From positions 6,412,803 to 6,476,802 of the forward strand of contig JAKTNV010000024.1 in the NCBI GenBank assembly GCA_022747635.1: DNA of 64,000 nt, read 5' to 3'. The first letter of the stretch is position 1. Each line of letters starts with the position of its first letter. Positions 21,101 to 27,335 of this stretch are shown piece by piece. The DNA is from Hetaerina americana (taxonomy: Eukaryota; Arthropoda; Insecta; Odonata; Calopterygidae). Below the pieces are notes generated by a model. It made no database searches. It worked only from the letters and a program-made list of their open reading frames with translations, and was not told the origin of the DNA. The translations under genes and the position numbers were made by a program.

Positions 21101-23300
21101 GTTGGGGAAGGGTGTTGGGAGGGTGGAGGGACTTGGGTTGGGAGGGTTGTAGGGAGGAAATTGGGTTGGGGAGGAGTGTTGGGAGGGGGCAGGGACTTGG
21201 GTTGGGGGTTGGGGAAGGGTGTTGGGAGGGTGGAGGGACTTGGGTTGGGGGTTGGGGAAGGTTGTTGGGAGGGTGGAGGGACTTGGGTTGGGGGTTGGGG
21301 AAGGGTGTTGGGAGGGTGGAGGGACTTGGGTTGGGGGTTGGGGAAGGTTGTTGGGAGGGTGGAGGGACTTGGGTTGGGAGGGGGTAGGGAGGGGGGAGGG
21401 AATTGGGTTGGGAGGGGGGAGGGAATTGGGTTGGGAGGGGGGAGGGAATTGGGTTGGGAGGGGGGAGGGAATTGGGTTGGGAGGGGGGAGGGAATTGGGT
21501 TGGGAGGGGGGAGGGACTTGGGTTGGGAGGGTTGTAGGGAGGAAATTGGGTTGGGGAGGAGTGTTGGGAGGGGGCAGGGACTTGGGTTGGGGGTTGGGGA
21601 AGGGTGTTGGGAGGGTGGAGGGACTTGGGTTGGGAGGGGGTTGGGAGGGGGGAGGGAATTGGGTTGGGAGGGTTGTAGGGAGGAAATTGGGTTGGGGAGG
21701 AGTGTTGGGAGGGGGCAGGGACTTGGGTTGGGGGTTGGGGAAGGGTGTTGGGAGGGTGGAGGGACTTGGGTTGGGAGGGGGTAGGGAGGGGGGAGGGACT
21801 TGGGTTGGGAGGGGGGAGGGACTTGGGTTGGGAGGGGGGAGGGACTTGGGTTGGGAGGGTTGTAGGGAGGAAATTGGGTTGGGGAGGAGTGTTGGGAGGG
21901 GGCAGGGACTTGGGTTGGGGGTTGGGGAAGGGTGTTGGGAGGGTGGAGGGATTTGGGTTGGGAGGGGGTAGGGAGGGGGGAGGGACTTGGGTTGGGAGGG
22001 GTGTTAAGGGAGGGGGGAGGGACTTGGGTTGGGAGGGGTGTTAAGGGAGGGGGGAGGGACTTGGGTTGGGAGGGGTGTTAAGGGAGGGGGGAGGGACTTG
22101 GGTTGGGAGGGGTGTTAAGGGAGGGGGGAGGGGACTTGGGTTGGGAGGGGGTAGGGAATTGGGTTGGGAGGGGGGAGGGCTTGGGTTGGGAGGGGGGAGG
22201 GACTTGGGTTGGGAGGGGGGAGGGACTTGGGTTGGGAGGGGGCAGGGACTTTGGTTGGGAGGGGGCAGGGACTTGGGTTGGGGAGGGGTGTTGGGAGGGG
22301 GCAGGGACTTGGGTTGGGGAGGGGTGTTGGGAGGGGGCAGGGACTTGGGTTGGGGAAGAGTGTTGGGAGGGTGGAGGGACTTGGGTTGGGGAGGGGTGTT
22401 GGGAGGGACTTGGGTTGGGGAGGGGTGTTGGGAGGGACTTGGGTTGGGGAGGGGTGTTGGGAGGGACTTGGGTTGGGAGGGTTGTAGGGAGGGGGGAGGG
22501 ACTTGGGTTGGGGAGGGGTGTTGGGAGGGACTTGGGTTGGGAGGGTTGTAGGGAGGGGGGAGGGACTTGGGTTGGGGAGGGGTGTTGGGAGGGAATTGGG
22601 TTGGGGAGGGGTGTTGGGGGGGAGGCACTTGGGTTGGGGAGGGGTGTTGGGATGGGGGGAGGGACTTGGGTTGTAGACAGTGCTGGTAGATAAGATCGTA
22701 TTTGAAAAAGAAAATAAGTCATAAAAATATTAAAGTTGATGATGATAGCTAAAAAGAAAGACACTGAAAAGTTAAATTTAAAATATTTTGCAATGTGCAC
22801 TTTAATTTTTTATGAACTTCTATCTCTTGCAGACTTCATCTGTCACACTGACTGGCGATATTGTTACCATAACATCTGAAGGATGCAGATTAGACTCCAA
22901 CTCAATTGATACTCGTGGTAAAGATGGGCAAGAGTGGGGTGGAAGCTCACCTCCTCCCATTCCCTCACCACGGTCCCAGGCTCCATTGGCTCCACCTCCT
23001 ATTCCTCCTAAGGGTACTGTAACTCCCCTTCCATCACCAGGAGTTCCTATTCATGGTGCTTCGCCCTCGCTGTCTCTCCCTCCATCTTCATCCTCCCTTG
23101 CCTCATCAACGTGCTCAGTCTTGTCCACCTCTTCATCTGGCTCATCCTCGTCAACCTTCTCTGCACCAATTGCATTGGCCTCAAATGCCTCACTTCCCCG
23201 GTCAATATCGCCTCCCTCCTGTGAAATACCCAAGATCAATGCTGAAGCCCCTGTAGAACTGTGTCCAATTGCTCCCCAGCTCCAAGCCTCTCCCACCTGA
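2216..23300 (+). CDS. spg: DOCK3/4-type guanine-nucleotide exchange factor (sponge-like), 3' part, 9 exons
   Basis: Partial gene; the 5' part lies left of the window. Exons: 2216-2412, 2679-2894, 3043-3174, 5051-5274, 12182-12386, 13117-13418, 14122-14363, 19861-19946, 22833-23300 (stop TGA 23298-23300). Every border is AG/GT and all phases join, giving 689 residues after a split first codon. Residues 1 to about 230 match the end of DHR-2 of DOCK proteins ([52 protein letters not shown]). The GIS/YQEAFF and QILEAGL wording is closer to DOCK3/4 than to DOCK1/2. The remaining residues are a Pro/Ser-rich tail with SH3 ligands. DOCK proteins activate Rac or Rap at the membrane; the tail is known in the family to bind Crk-type adaptors. 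The symbol is inferred from subfamily resemblance. Introns 4 and 7 are over 5 kb and carry mobile elements. Confidence 0.9.
3385..3580 (+). mobile_element. SINE family 2 (tRNA-derived), degenerate copy
   Basis: Shares GGTACTGGCCTCCCTATCCT, ATGTGTAT, GCCATCAGG and a tail around GGGTTGATTACTGTGATTGT with the better copy at 28143-28400. The tRNA-like head is damaged (GTTCAGGGGTGGAGTG remains). No target duplication seen. Confidence 0.6.
3662..3962 (+). mobile_element. RTE-like LINE, 5' fragment (5' UTR and start of endonuclease)
   Basis: The 5' UTR-like part (CATCCCACAAAACCCTTGCA) is shared with the fragment at 18886-19822. It is followed by an endonuclease start ([20 protein letters not shown], then [16 protein letters not shown]) and stops abruptly at about 3962. 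The typical RTE endonuclease motifs W-N-V-R and L-E-R-W are visible. No 3' part follows; see findings. Confidence 0.75.
3963..5050. other. DOCK intron sequence, nothing recognised
   Basis: AT-rich intron between the LINE fragment and the exon at 5051. No long open frame with protein-like composition and no repeat I recognise. Confidence 0.6.
5051..5274 (+). CDS. spg: DOCK exon 4: end of DHR-2 and start of the tail linker
   Basis: Acceptor TTTAATTTCAG, donor GTAAGT. Encodes [13 protein letters not shown], then [17 protein letters not shown], which matches the last DHR-2 helix of DOCK3/4 (QILE-GL-VH and PLH-KL--QF), followed by a Gly/Ser and Arg-containing linker. It ends in phase 2 (AA) and is completed by the first base of the exon at 12182 to give Asn. 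The 6.9-kb intron that follows holds a stack of nested mobile elements, so splicing across it depends on this strong donor. Confidence 0.9.
5338..5519. repeat. Inverted repeat with arms of about 35 bp
   Basis: Left arm about 5338-5372 (TTGAAAGAGAATATAACATA then CCCAGCCAT) and right arm about 5483-5518 (GATGGCTGGGTATGTTATAT then TCTCTTTCAA) are near-perfect reverse complements separated by about 110 bp. The word AGAGAATATAACATA recurs a third time, direct, at 5523-5537 just before the mariner. Confidence 0.8.
5500..5537 (+). mobile_element. Old RTE-like LINE (+), segment left of the mariner
   Basis: AAAAGAGAATATAACATA joins, across the mariner, to GATGTGAATAGCG at 6857, aligning with the region upstream of the RT in other RTE copies (the [19 protein letters not shown] segment). 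It shows the mariner landed inside this older LINE. The left boundary is uncertain because of the inverted repeat. Confidence 0.5.
5538..6854 (-). mobile_element. Mariner element, full length, TA-flanked
   Basis: 1317 bp with TIRs of about 28 bp: CAGGGTTCGTCCGGAAAATA at the left, and its near-perfect reverse complement at the right end; TA at 5536-5537 and 6855-6856. Contains one transposase gene on the - strand. Inserted in an older RTE-like LINE in DOCK intron 4. Confidence 0.95.
5609..6658 (-). pseudogene. Mariner transposase (DD34D) interrupted by one amber stop
   Basis: Start ATG at 6658 ([20 protein letters not shown]), about 348 residues. An N-terminal HTH pair is followed by GRPS and then the catalytic motifs: D1 in [13 protein letters not shown]2 in [11 protein letters not shown] and D3 in [11 protein letters not shown]. 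Thirty-four positions separate D2 and D3, counting the stop. The frame is otherwise open to [20 protein letters not shown]. The only defect I see is an in-frame TAG at 5866-5864 between VVSDF and [12 protein letters not shown], which separates the third aspartate from the rest. It cuts synthesis to about 264 residues, so the element should be inactive unless the stop is read through. Confidence 0.93.
6857..7930 (+). mobile_element. Old RTE-like LINE (+), RT-coding segment, decayed
   Basis: Decayed frames match the younger copies: [15 protein letters not shown] near 6880, [14 protein letters not shown] near 6980, then [16 protein letters not shown] near 7207 and a [13 protein letters not shown] word near 7660. 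Stops in all frames. Interrupted by a 175-bp insert (7253-7427) and by an opposite-strand RTE copy from about 7931; it resumes at about 10891. Confidence 0.8.
7253..7427. mobile_element. 175-bp insertion of unknown family in the old RTE copy
   Basis: The RT frame ...RGMRDA breaks at 7252 and resumes at 7428; GATGC is present at both edges (7248-7252 and 7428-7432), as expected of a short target duplication. The insert contains small palindromes (GGGAAAAATTTTCCC, TTCTTTCAAAGAA) and no coding potential. Family not recognised. Confidence 0.55.
7931..10890 (-). mobile_element. RTE-like LINE (-), nearly complete but frameshifted copy
   Basis: 3' end at left (TAATCTACCGGTTAAGGTAG), shared with the copies at 25112, 42330 and 43362. 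Going along the - strand: apurinic-type endonuclease ([65 protein letters not shown]) at 10890-10050, a linker at 10071-9649, and reverse transcriptase at 9565-8990 ([60 protein letters not shown]). The RT tail lies beyond to 8000. Lacks the first endonuclease residues. Stops or frameshifts separate the parts. A SINE is inserted at 8438-8708. The protein resembles 'craniofacial development protein 2-like' endonucleases of the RTE/BovB type. Confidence 0.88.
8438..8708 (-). mobile_element. SINE family 1 (tRNA-derived, TAC tail) inserted in the RTE copy
   Basis: 271 bp bounded by an 11-bp target duplication TCCCTCCTCCT at 8427-8437 and 8709-8719; the undisturbed LINE sequence is seen at 25620-25640. 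On the - strand the element begins CCACCATGAGGGCGCGGGTT (B-box region GGGTTCAAATCCC) and ends in (TAC)n, read here as AGTAGTAGTAG. The tRNA A-box part is 5' truncated. Close to the copy at 59365. Confidence 0.92.
10891..11365 (+). mobile_element. Old RTE-like LINE (+), 3' coding segment
   Basis: Continues the copy broken at 7930: AGAAGGGAATTGATGACAGG aligns with the ARRELM-type segment, then GFEVWVWR-like and [11 protein letters not shown] (compare [13 protein letters not shown]) and the 3' words ATGTTGGATGGAATGAAGGG. Contains A-rich stretches near 11242. All frames are broken. Its terminal bases continue after a SINE at 11541. Confidence 0.8.
11378..11528. mobile_element. SINE family 3, foldback copy with a 12-bp target duplication
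   Basis: Bounded by GAATTACTGTAG at 11366-11377 and 11529-11540. The left 100 bp is the 3' body in antisense (begins TTCCAAAGAAACTGCGGAAG, as at 55945). The right part is sense and carries a tRNA B-box-like AGTCGAATCCCAGTC, as at 50670. The overlap forms inverted arms of about 25 bp (AATGCAACAATTTCAGAGTG at 11453 and its complement at 11503-11528). Confidence 0.8.
11541..11620 (+). mobile_element. Old RTE-like LINE (+), 3' terminus
   Basis: TTTGTTAGGAGAAATTGTAT then GTGTCCATCCAGAACCTACC is the 3' end shared with copies at 42241-42328 and 43300-43362 (GTGTCCATCCAAAAACCT). Its tail is eroded. Confidence 0.75.
11621..12181. other. DOCK intron 4, right part, nothing recognised
   Basis: AT-rich sequence ending in a good pyrimidine tract (TCTGCTTTCTTTTGCCATAG) before the exon at 12182. 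No repeat recognised. Confidence 0.6.
12182..14363 (+). CDS. spg: DOCK exons 5-7: proline-rich, SH3-binding tail
   Basis: Exons 12182-12386, 13117-13418 and 14122-14363. Phases run 2, 0, 2 and 1 and join without a stop. SH3-ligand motifs visible: [30 protein letters not shown] and [10 protein letters not shown]. An acidic stretch ([18 protein letters not shown]) precedes the second cluster and [10 protein letters not shown] the last. A Cys/His cluster (ITCNCGHK) in the middle exon is unusual in a disordered tail; I do not assign a fold. The acceptor of exon 14122-14363 (CCTGAAG) is weak, but phase and composition support it. The flanking introns 12387-13116 and 13419-14121 show no repeat I recognise. 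Confidence 0.85.
12387..13116. other. DOCK intron 5, nothing recognised
   Basis: 730 bp of AT-rich intron ending TTTTCATTTATCAG. No repeat or open frame of note. Confidence 0.6.
13419..14121. other. DOCK intron 6, nothing recognised
   Basis: About 700 bp of AT-rich intron with no recognised repeat. The 3' splice site has only a weak pyrimidine tract. Confidence 0.6.
14436..14785 (+). mobile_element. RTE-like LINE fragment (+), pre-RT segment
   Basis: Matches the linker before the [12 protein letters not shown], then [40 protein letters not shown] and a word like [14 protein letters not shown] (compare IYEEG--PEDFVRS). Stops present. Seems to resume at about 18045 after a LINE of another family. 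Confidence 0.75.
14790..18040 (+). mobile_element. LINE family 2 (RTE-like, GAT tail), decayed near-full copy
   Basis: A stray copy of part of the endonuclease (14793-14920) is followed by a GC-richer 5' leader (14940-15240) and a coding region: endonuclease from 15283 ([20 protein letters not shown], then [25 protein letters not shown]), linker 15929-16537, and RT 16722-17285 ([73 protein letters not shown]). The 3' part is RNA-template-binding-like ([16 protein letters not shown]). Ends in GATGATGATGATAA near 18038, typical of short-tandem 3' ends in RTE-type LINEs. Several stops and frameshifts. Distinct from the other LINE family here at protein level. Clade assignment is tentative. Confidence 0.82.
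14793..14925 (+). repeat. Duplicated endonuclease fragment of LINE family 2
   Basis: About 130 bp (ACCATAGAACTGGATTATAT, GCTAGGATAAGAAACAGTTT) repeated with few changes at about 15420-15550. The first copy sits upstream of the element's own 5' leader, so it is an extra fragment, not part of a normal element. Confidence 0.85.
18041..18215 (+). mobile_element. RTE-like LINE fragment (+), RT segment
   Basis: ATTAGGGATAATCAGTTTAG then [15 protein letters not shown] coding (compare [19 protein letters not shown]) and a word like FRMYLLASF (compare GVFACFVDL). It is the likely continuation of the fragment ending 14785, with about 120 bp lost. Confidence 0.65.
18216..18885. other. DOCK intron 7 part, nothing recognised
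   Basis: AT-rich with several poly-T stretches; no repeat family recognised. Confidence 0.5.
18886..19822 (+). mobile_element. RTE-like LINE 5' portion with internal deletion
   Basis: Carries the 5' UTR (GGCATCTCACCCCAGTGGGG, ACTTAAAAGCAATATTGAGG), the endonuclease start ([35 protein letters not shown]), then jumps at about 19540 to the pre-RT linker ([52 protein letters not shown]). It stops about 40 bp before the DOCK exon at 19861. Confidence 0.85.
19861..19946 (+). CDS. spg: DOCK exon 8: small exon with a PPAPPKR motif
   Basis: Acceptor CATTATTTCAG, donor AAAAAG/GTAACC, 86 bp. With the single base carried from the exon ending 14363 it reads [20 protein letters not shown] and then APPKRLLKK with no stop, and ends phase 0 to match the exon at 22833. 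The class II-like SH3 ligand PPAPPKR supports it as a real tail exon. It sits only about 40 bp after an RTE-like fragment (ending near 19822) and about 45 bp before a 2.7-kb G-rich minisatellite. It could be alternatively spliced: its 86-bp length is not a multiple of three, so skipping it would shift the frame of the last exon. Confidence 0.75.
19985..22676. repeat. G-rich minisatellite of about 2.7 kb in DOCK intron 8
   Basis: Tandem array built from variants of GGGAGGGGGGAGGGACTTGG and GTTGGGAGG or GTTGGGGAGGGGTGTTGG. Units of roughly 29 to 40 bp are arranged in higher-order blocks that recur (for example the block with GTAGGGAGGAAATTGGGTTG appears several times between 20900 and 21900). 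The + strand, which is the DOCK transcript strand, is almost free of C. Every few bases there are runs of three or more G, so G-quadruplex formation in DNA and pre-mRNA is plausible. All open frames across it are by-products of the repeat. Confidence 0.95.
22833..23300 (+). CDS. spg: DOCK exon 9: C-terminal proline/serine-rich end
   Basis: Acceptor CTATCTCTTGCAG; phase 0 start [11 protein letters not shown]; stop TGA at 23298. Encodes 155 residues. SH3 ligands [10 protein letters not shown] and [10 protein letters not shown] are followed by [11 protein letters not shown] and a long Ser-rich low-complexity run, then [12 protein letters not shown] and LQASPT at the end. DOCK3/4 proteins of other animals also end in a long proline-rich tail. 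The serine run suggests phosphorylation or disorder but this is not testable from sequence alone. Confidence 0.88.
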   Translation, partial: TSSVTLTGDIVTITSEGCRLDSNSIDTRGKDGQEWGGSSPPPIPSPRSQAPLAPPPIPPKGTVTPLPSPGVPIHGASPSLSLPPSSSSLASSTCSVLSTSSSGSSSSTFSAPIALASNASLPRSISPPSCEIPKINAEAPVELCPIAPQLQASPT

Positions 23301-24000
23301 ATTTCTACTTATTTCATTCCTCATTAATGAAGTGTGGACATTGTGAAAACTTTTTTAACCAGTCACAGAATGGCCTTGTATAAAAACTTTGCTTTTTTTA
23401 CAAGGGCAGTTTAGTGGTGAAAATTGCTCTATGGATACTCAGTGAGATTAGTTTGTACAAAGGATGAGAAATCAGAGGAAATTAGTTCAATTGACTCCTA
23501 CAATGCTGGACTGAAATGTTTTTGAGCATGAGTAGGAGATTATTTCACCTCAAGCAGGCACTACCAACAGCAATGAAAATATGCTTTGATCAGATTTTTA
23601 CACATGGAGTGGATGCCATTGAACAGCATTAATCCTGTATAAATGATGGAAGCTTATGTGAAGGTATTTGCATTCCAGGAATCTGTACAGCATCCTTCAA
23701 AATTCCTATTTTTGAAGTCTGAGGCTGATTGTTTTTATTGTGCTGTCATAAGCAATTGTATCTAGATAATATATACTTTATCTACTTATTGATTTTATAA
23801 CTGTAAAGATTTTTAAAGAAAATATCACTTTAACAAGTTCTAGTCTAGCCAACAAGGAAATAAATTATGTATTGTCATATTAACCAGTGTGATATAAGAT
23901 ATGCATGATTTCATTGGCTGTAAAAATACTTTCATAACCCTTGATGTTATATTCAGCTACTGTAAATAACACCTTTAAATGGTATACAACATGTAATAAA
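23301..24000 (+). other. spg: DOCK 3' UTR with candidate poly(A) signals
   Basis: AT-rich non-coding stretch directly after the stop. AATAAA hexamers occur at 23859-23864 and 23995-24000; which is used, or whether the UTR runs further, cannot be told here. No mobile element recognised in it. Confidence 0.5.
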
Positions 24001-25099
24001 AAATGCAAGCTAACAAAATGTGCAGTCTAGTTCATTAATTCACACTGGTCTTTCAAGTCATCAATGATTTGGTGGGACTTATGGAAACACAAACAATGAG
24101 CTAACAACGATTGGTTGAGCAAACCTTATGGTAATGTATCGCTGGCTTTTGTCCATTTTCAATTACGTTAATGAAACATTTCACCATGAAAAGAAAAATA
24201 TTTTCATCACTACACTGAAATCCATTATCAAATGTGGTGGAAATGGTTCCAGTTGTTCAAAAAACGCAAGTTTTTATGTTTGTTAATAACTACCTATCAT
24301 AGATCAGCACAAAAAATCCCACAAAATTGTTTCGATACCTTTTAAAATAAATATTAATAAGCTGAAAGACTAAAATGGAACATTCGACTAGAAACCTACT
24401 CTTGCTAATTTGCATTGCTAATTTGAAACTGTGACCTGGTGATTCTGAGCACAGGTTTGCCTATTTAATGCCTAAAAAATTACTACTGATGTAATGATTT
24501 TTGTAACTTGGTGGTCAACTTCAAGAAATACAATATTTCAAAAGACAATGTTGCAACAATCATATTAAACTAAAGTAAATATATTTCATAACAATAGTGA
24601 TCTTAATATACTGTAAATGCTATGTTCCATGGAGGACCCAATATCCATAATTATTCCATTCTAGGATTTCTTTTGATTTGAGATCTTATACCATGTTATT
24701 TAGTACACAGTATTATGAATAATGAATGAATGTTTTGCATAATATGGGAGTAGGGATACAGCTTATCCAAAACCGGAGCACTTCAATACAATTGCATGTG
24801 AATAAAAATTATAGGTTCTTTCATCTATCATTCAGTATTATTCTCTCCTTAAAAGCTTCATTTTGGAATTACTTACAATTTCAAAGATGTGGAAAGTTTA
24901 TATGTGACACAAGTGTAATGTAACATGCTGCAACATGAAAACTGTGTTTAAATATCAAAATCAAAGAATATTAATGGATTAAAACATTAATTTGTCCTTT
25001 CTGTTAAATAGAAATGGCTCTTAAAAGTTATAGAGTTAGGGTCATTTTGTATAAATGACCAAGAGCCTGTAATTTTTCTGGCAATGTATCAACTGCTCT
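24001..25099. other. Sequence beyond the DOCK 3' end, nothing recognised
   Basis: AT-rich intergenic or extended 3' UTR sequence; no repeat family or gene recognised. Confidence 0.5.
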
Positions 25100-25111
25100 G
25101 GACAACTATTT

Positions 25112-26464
25112 TTTTTTTTAAGGTAATCTACCGGTTAAGGTAGGTTTTTGGATGGACACAACTACAAACAAACATTTTATTACTCCTAACAAAACACAAA
25201 TTCCATCATCCTACTCTATATCAGGTCCCTCTTCAGCTCTGAGTACTTTCTTCCTCCCTTCAACCCGTCCAACATCCCCATCCTGTTCCTTCCCTTTCCT
25301 CGTTTGCCTAACATTCTCCCCTCAATTAGTCTTCGACATCCCGCTGCCGGGCAATACCCCCTTCAGCCACTTTTCCTGCCTCCATAGAATTGCTCCCAGC
25401 AAACCCCTCTCTTCGCCCACCATACCAAGTACTTTCTTGTTTGTTTTCTTCTCTGTCAATTTCACCTTCTCCATTCTTCTCCACACCCACATTTCAAAAG
25501 CCTCCAGTCTACGTCTATCCTCCTGCTTCAATGACCAGGTTTCCGTGCCGTACATAGCTACGCTCCATATCAAAGTTTTTATGAGTCTTTTCTTAACATC
25601 CTTACTCAACGTCCCCATCATCAACTCCCTCCTCCTTGTGAAAGCCTCTTTGCCTTGTGCAATTCTTCTCCTTACGTCCCTACTACTTTGACCGTGTTGG
25701 TCCAAAACACCACCAAGATACGTAAACTGTTTTACCTGCTCTAGTTTTTGCCCTCTTATTTTAATGTTAAGCTTAGCCTTTTTCTTTCTAGAAAATCGCA
25801 TAACCTTTGTTTTATTAATATTGATTCTCATCCCACACCTGTCGCACTGAATTTCCAATTCACTCAGCAATGCTTGCATCCCCTTGGCTGACTGATAAAC
25901 TAAAGCATAGTCATCAGCAAACCTAACTGATTTTACTAATTCCCCGCCCACTTTCATTCCTACCTCCAATTCATCCCATGCCTCTTTAATCATTTCCTCT
26001 GCACACAGGTTGAACAGCAACGGTGATAATGGGCAACCCTGCCTTACACCTCTTCCTAACACTGCCCAACCGGACTCCCCATTCCCCACTCGCACCGGAG
26101 CAGTCTGAGACATGTAAAGGTTGTGGATTAGCCTCTTTTCCCTCCAATCTATTCCTATTTTCTGCAATATACTCATTAGTTTTTCCCAATTCACTCTGTC
26201 AAACGCTTTTTCTAAATCTATGAAACAGGCAAATACCTCCTGGTTGTGTACTATATTCCTCTCGATTAATAATCTCATTACTGCAATGGCATCACGCGTA
26301 CCTCTCCCCTTCCTAAACCCAAACTGGTCATCCCCCAAGTAATCATTTGCACTACTCTCTATCCTTTTGTTTATGATCCTGAGAACAACTTTAGCTGCGT
26401 GGGATATCAAACTAATTGTCCTGTAGTCCTCACATGACGTTGCCTTTACCTTTTTCGGAATAGG
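25112..26464 (-). mobile_element. Young 5'-truncated RTE-like LINE with 12-bp target duplication
   Basis: Target duplication GGACAACTATTT at 25100-25111 and 26465-26476. A poly(A)-like tail (TTTTTTTT on the + strand) precedes the 3' end word TAATCTACCGGTTAAGGTAG. The truncation point is just inside the RT. About 95% like the copy at 7931-10890 by eye. Confidence 0.95.
25322..26464 (-). CDS. RTE-like reverse transcriptase, 5' truncated, frame intact
   Basis: An uninterrupted frame of about 380 residues from the truncation point. RT motifs in order: [91 protein letters not shown] (FADD catalytic pair), [37 protein letters not shown], and a C-terminal WSVAMYGTETWSLK and [11 protein letters not shown]. 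The endonuclease is absent, so it cannot retrotranspose by itself. No promoter of its own is visible. Lack of stops suggests recent insertion rather than selection. Confidence 0.88.
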   Translation of the reverse strand, partial: PIPKKVKATSCEDYRTISLISHAAKVVLRIINKRIESSANDYLGDDQFGFRKGRGTRDAIAVMRLLIERNIVHNQEVFACFIDLEKAFDRVNWEKLMSILQKIGIDWREKRLIHNLYMSQTAPVRVGNGESGWAVLGRGVRQGCPLSPLLFNLCAEEMIKEAWDELEVGMKVGGELVKSVRFADDYALVYQSAKGMQALLSELEIQCDRCGMRININKTKVMRFSRKKKAKLNIKIRGQKLEQVKQFTYLGGVLDQHGQSSRDVRRRIAQGKEAFTRRRELMMGTLSKDVKKRLIKTLIWSVAMYGTETWSLKQEDRRRLEAFEMWVWRRMEKVKLTEKKTNKKVLGMVGEERGLLGAILWRQEKWLKGVLPGSGMSKTN

Positions 26465-26476
26465 GGACAACTATTT

Positions 26477-26849
26477 ATTTATAAAATATTAATTCTTTAA
26501 TATTTTAGCACAAACAGCAAGTCAAAGCAAAACGCAGCAAGAAAAGTCAAACCAAAAAATAATACCTTTATGAGAGGTCAAAATGGCAAACATTAATACA
26601 ATAGCTATAATGTTCCTAACAATATCTATAAACGTTATCAAATGCTCCAGGAAAAGATACCGGATTTGGCATAGGAAATTATTAAGCACCAAGTGTCTTG
26701 TAAATGATTTTGCCCCTCGTTTTACTGTACATATTAGCAATAATTTAGGAACCTTTTCTTTTTGAAAAAATTGAGAGAATATCACATTAGATTCAATAAA
26801 TGCGGGCCTACTGTTCACAGTACTTGGCTAATGAATGCACTCGAATATA
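26477..26849. other. Intergenic, nothing recognised
   Basis: AT-rich; small open frames with no recognisable motif. Confidence 0.5.
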
Positions 26850-27334
26850 CAGGGTCCGTACAATAAGTATCGTGACTGGTTCACTGTAGCCTCAATGGAG
26901 CAGTGGATGGGGGTAGGACCTGTCGGCTCTGTAGAGGGGTCCCCCACCACTCAGGCACACTTTAGTTCAGTCGCCTACAGGCATGTGCTAGGAGGTGGAT
27001 TTTCATGATGTGTGATTGTTTGCGGTATTGTCGTGCCAGCATGGAGCACACCGTCGAGCAATGCTACGCTGTGAAGTACAGCTTGCTGTCACCACTTGCG
27101 TTGTCGCTTGAACCTCCTCGACTCCATCAAGGTGGTTCAAGCGGCGACAACAAAGGCTCTCAACAGTATTCCGGAAACAGACTTCCAGTGGGCTTTTGAT
27201 GAGTGGCAGATGCACCGAACTAAGTGTATTGATGCAGGAAGGATGTATTTTGAAAATTATTAAGCAATTGTAATGAAAACTGCATTTAATTTTGATTTTT
27301 GGAACCAGTCTCAATACTTCTTGTATGGTAGCAC
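26850..27334 (+). mobile_element. Internally deleted mariner (non-autonomous), copy A
   Basis: Left TIR CAGGGTCCGTACAATAAGTA follows TA at 26848-26849; a degraded right TIR (AACCAGTCTCAATACTTCTT) lies near 27303-27327. Inside, a transposase start (MEHTVEQCYAVKY at 27040) is joined directly to its C-terminal end (TTKALNSIPETDFQW, KCIDAGRMYFENY). Helix-turn-helix and all three catalytic aspartates are gone. Same family as 60211-61039. Confidence 0.88.
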
Positions 27335-27335
27335 C

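Noticed and set aside
20065..22693. Many long open frames with Gly/Trp/Leu repeats on + and Pro/Ser/Gln repeats on - across the G-rich array
   Set aside because: They are translations of the minisatellite in different frames: periodic, without starts or codon bias of their own, and lying in an intron of the DOCK gene. Repeat lengths happen to keep frames open.
23051..23296. Acidic open frame on the - strand of the last DOCK exon
   Set aside because: It is the reverse complement of the Ser/Pro-rich coding tail; codon pattern and splice phase support only the + strand reading.
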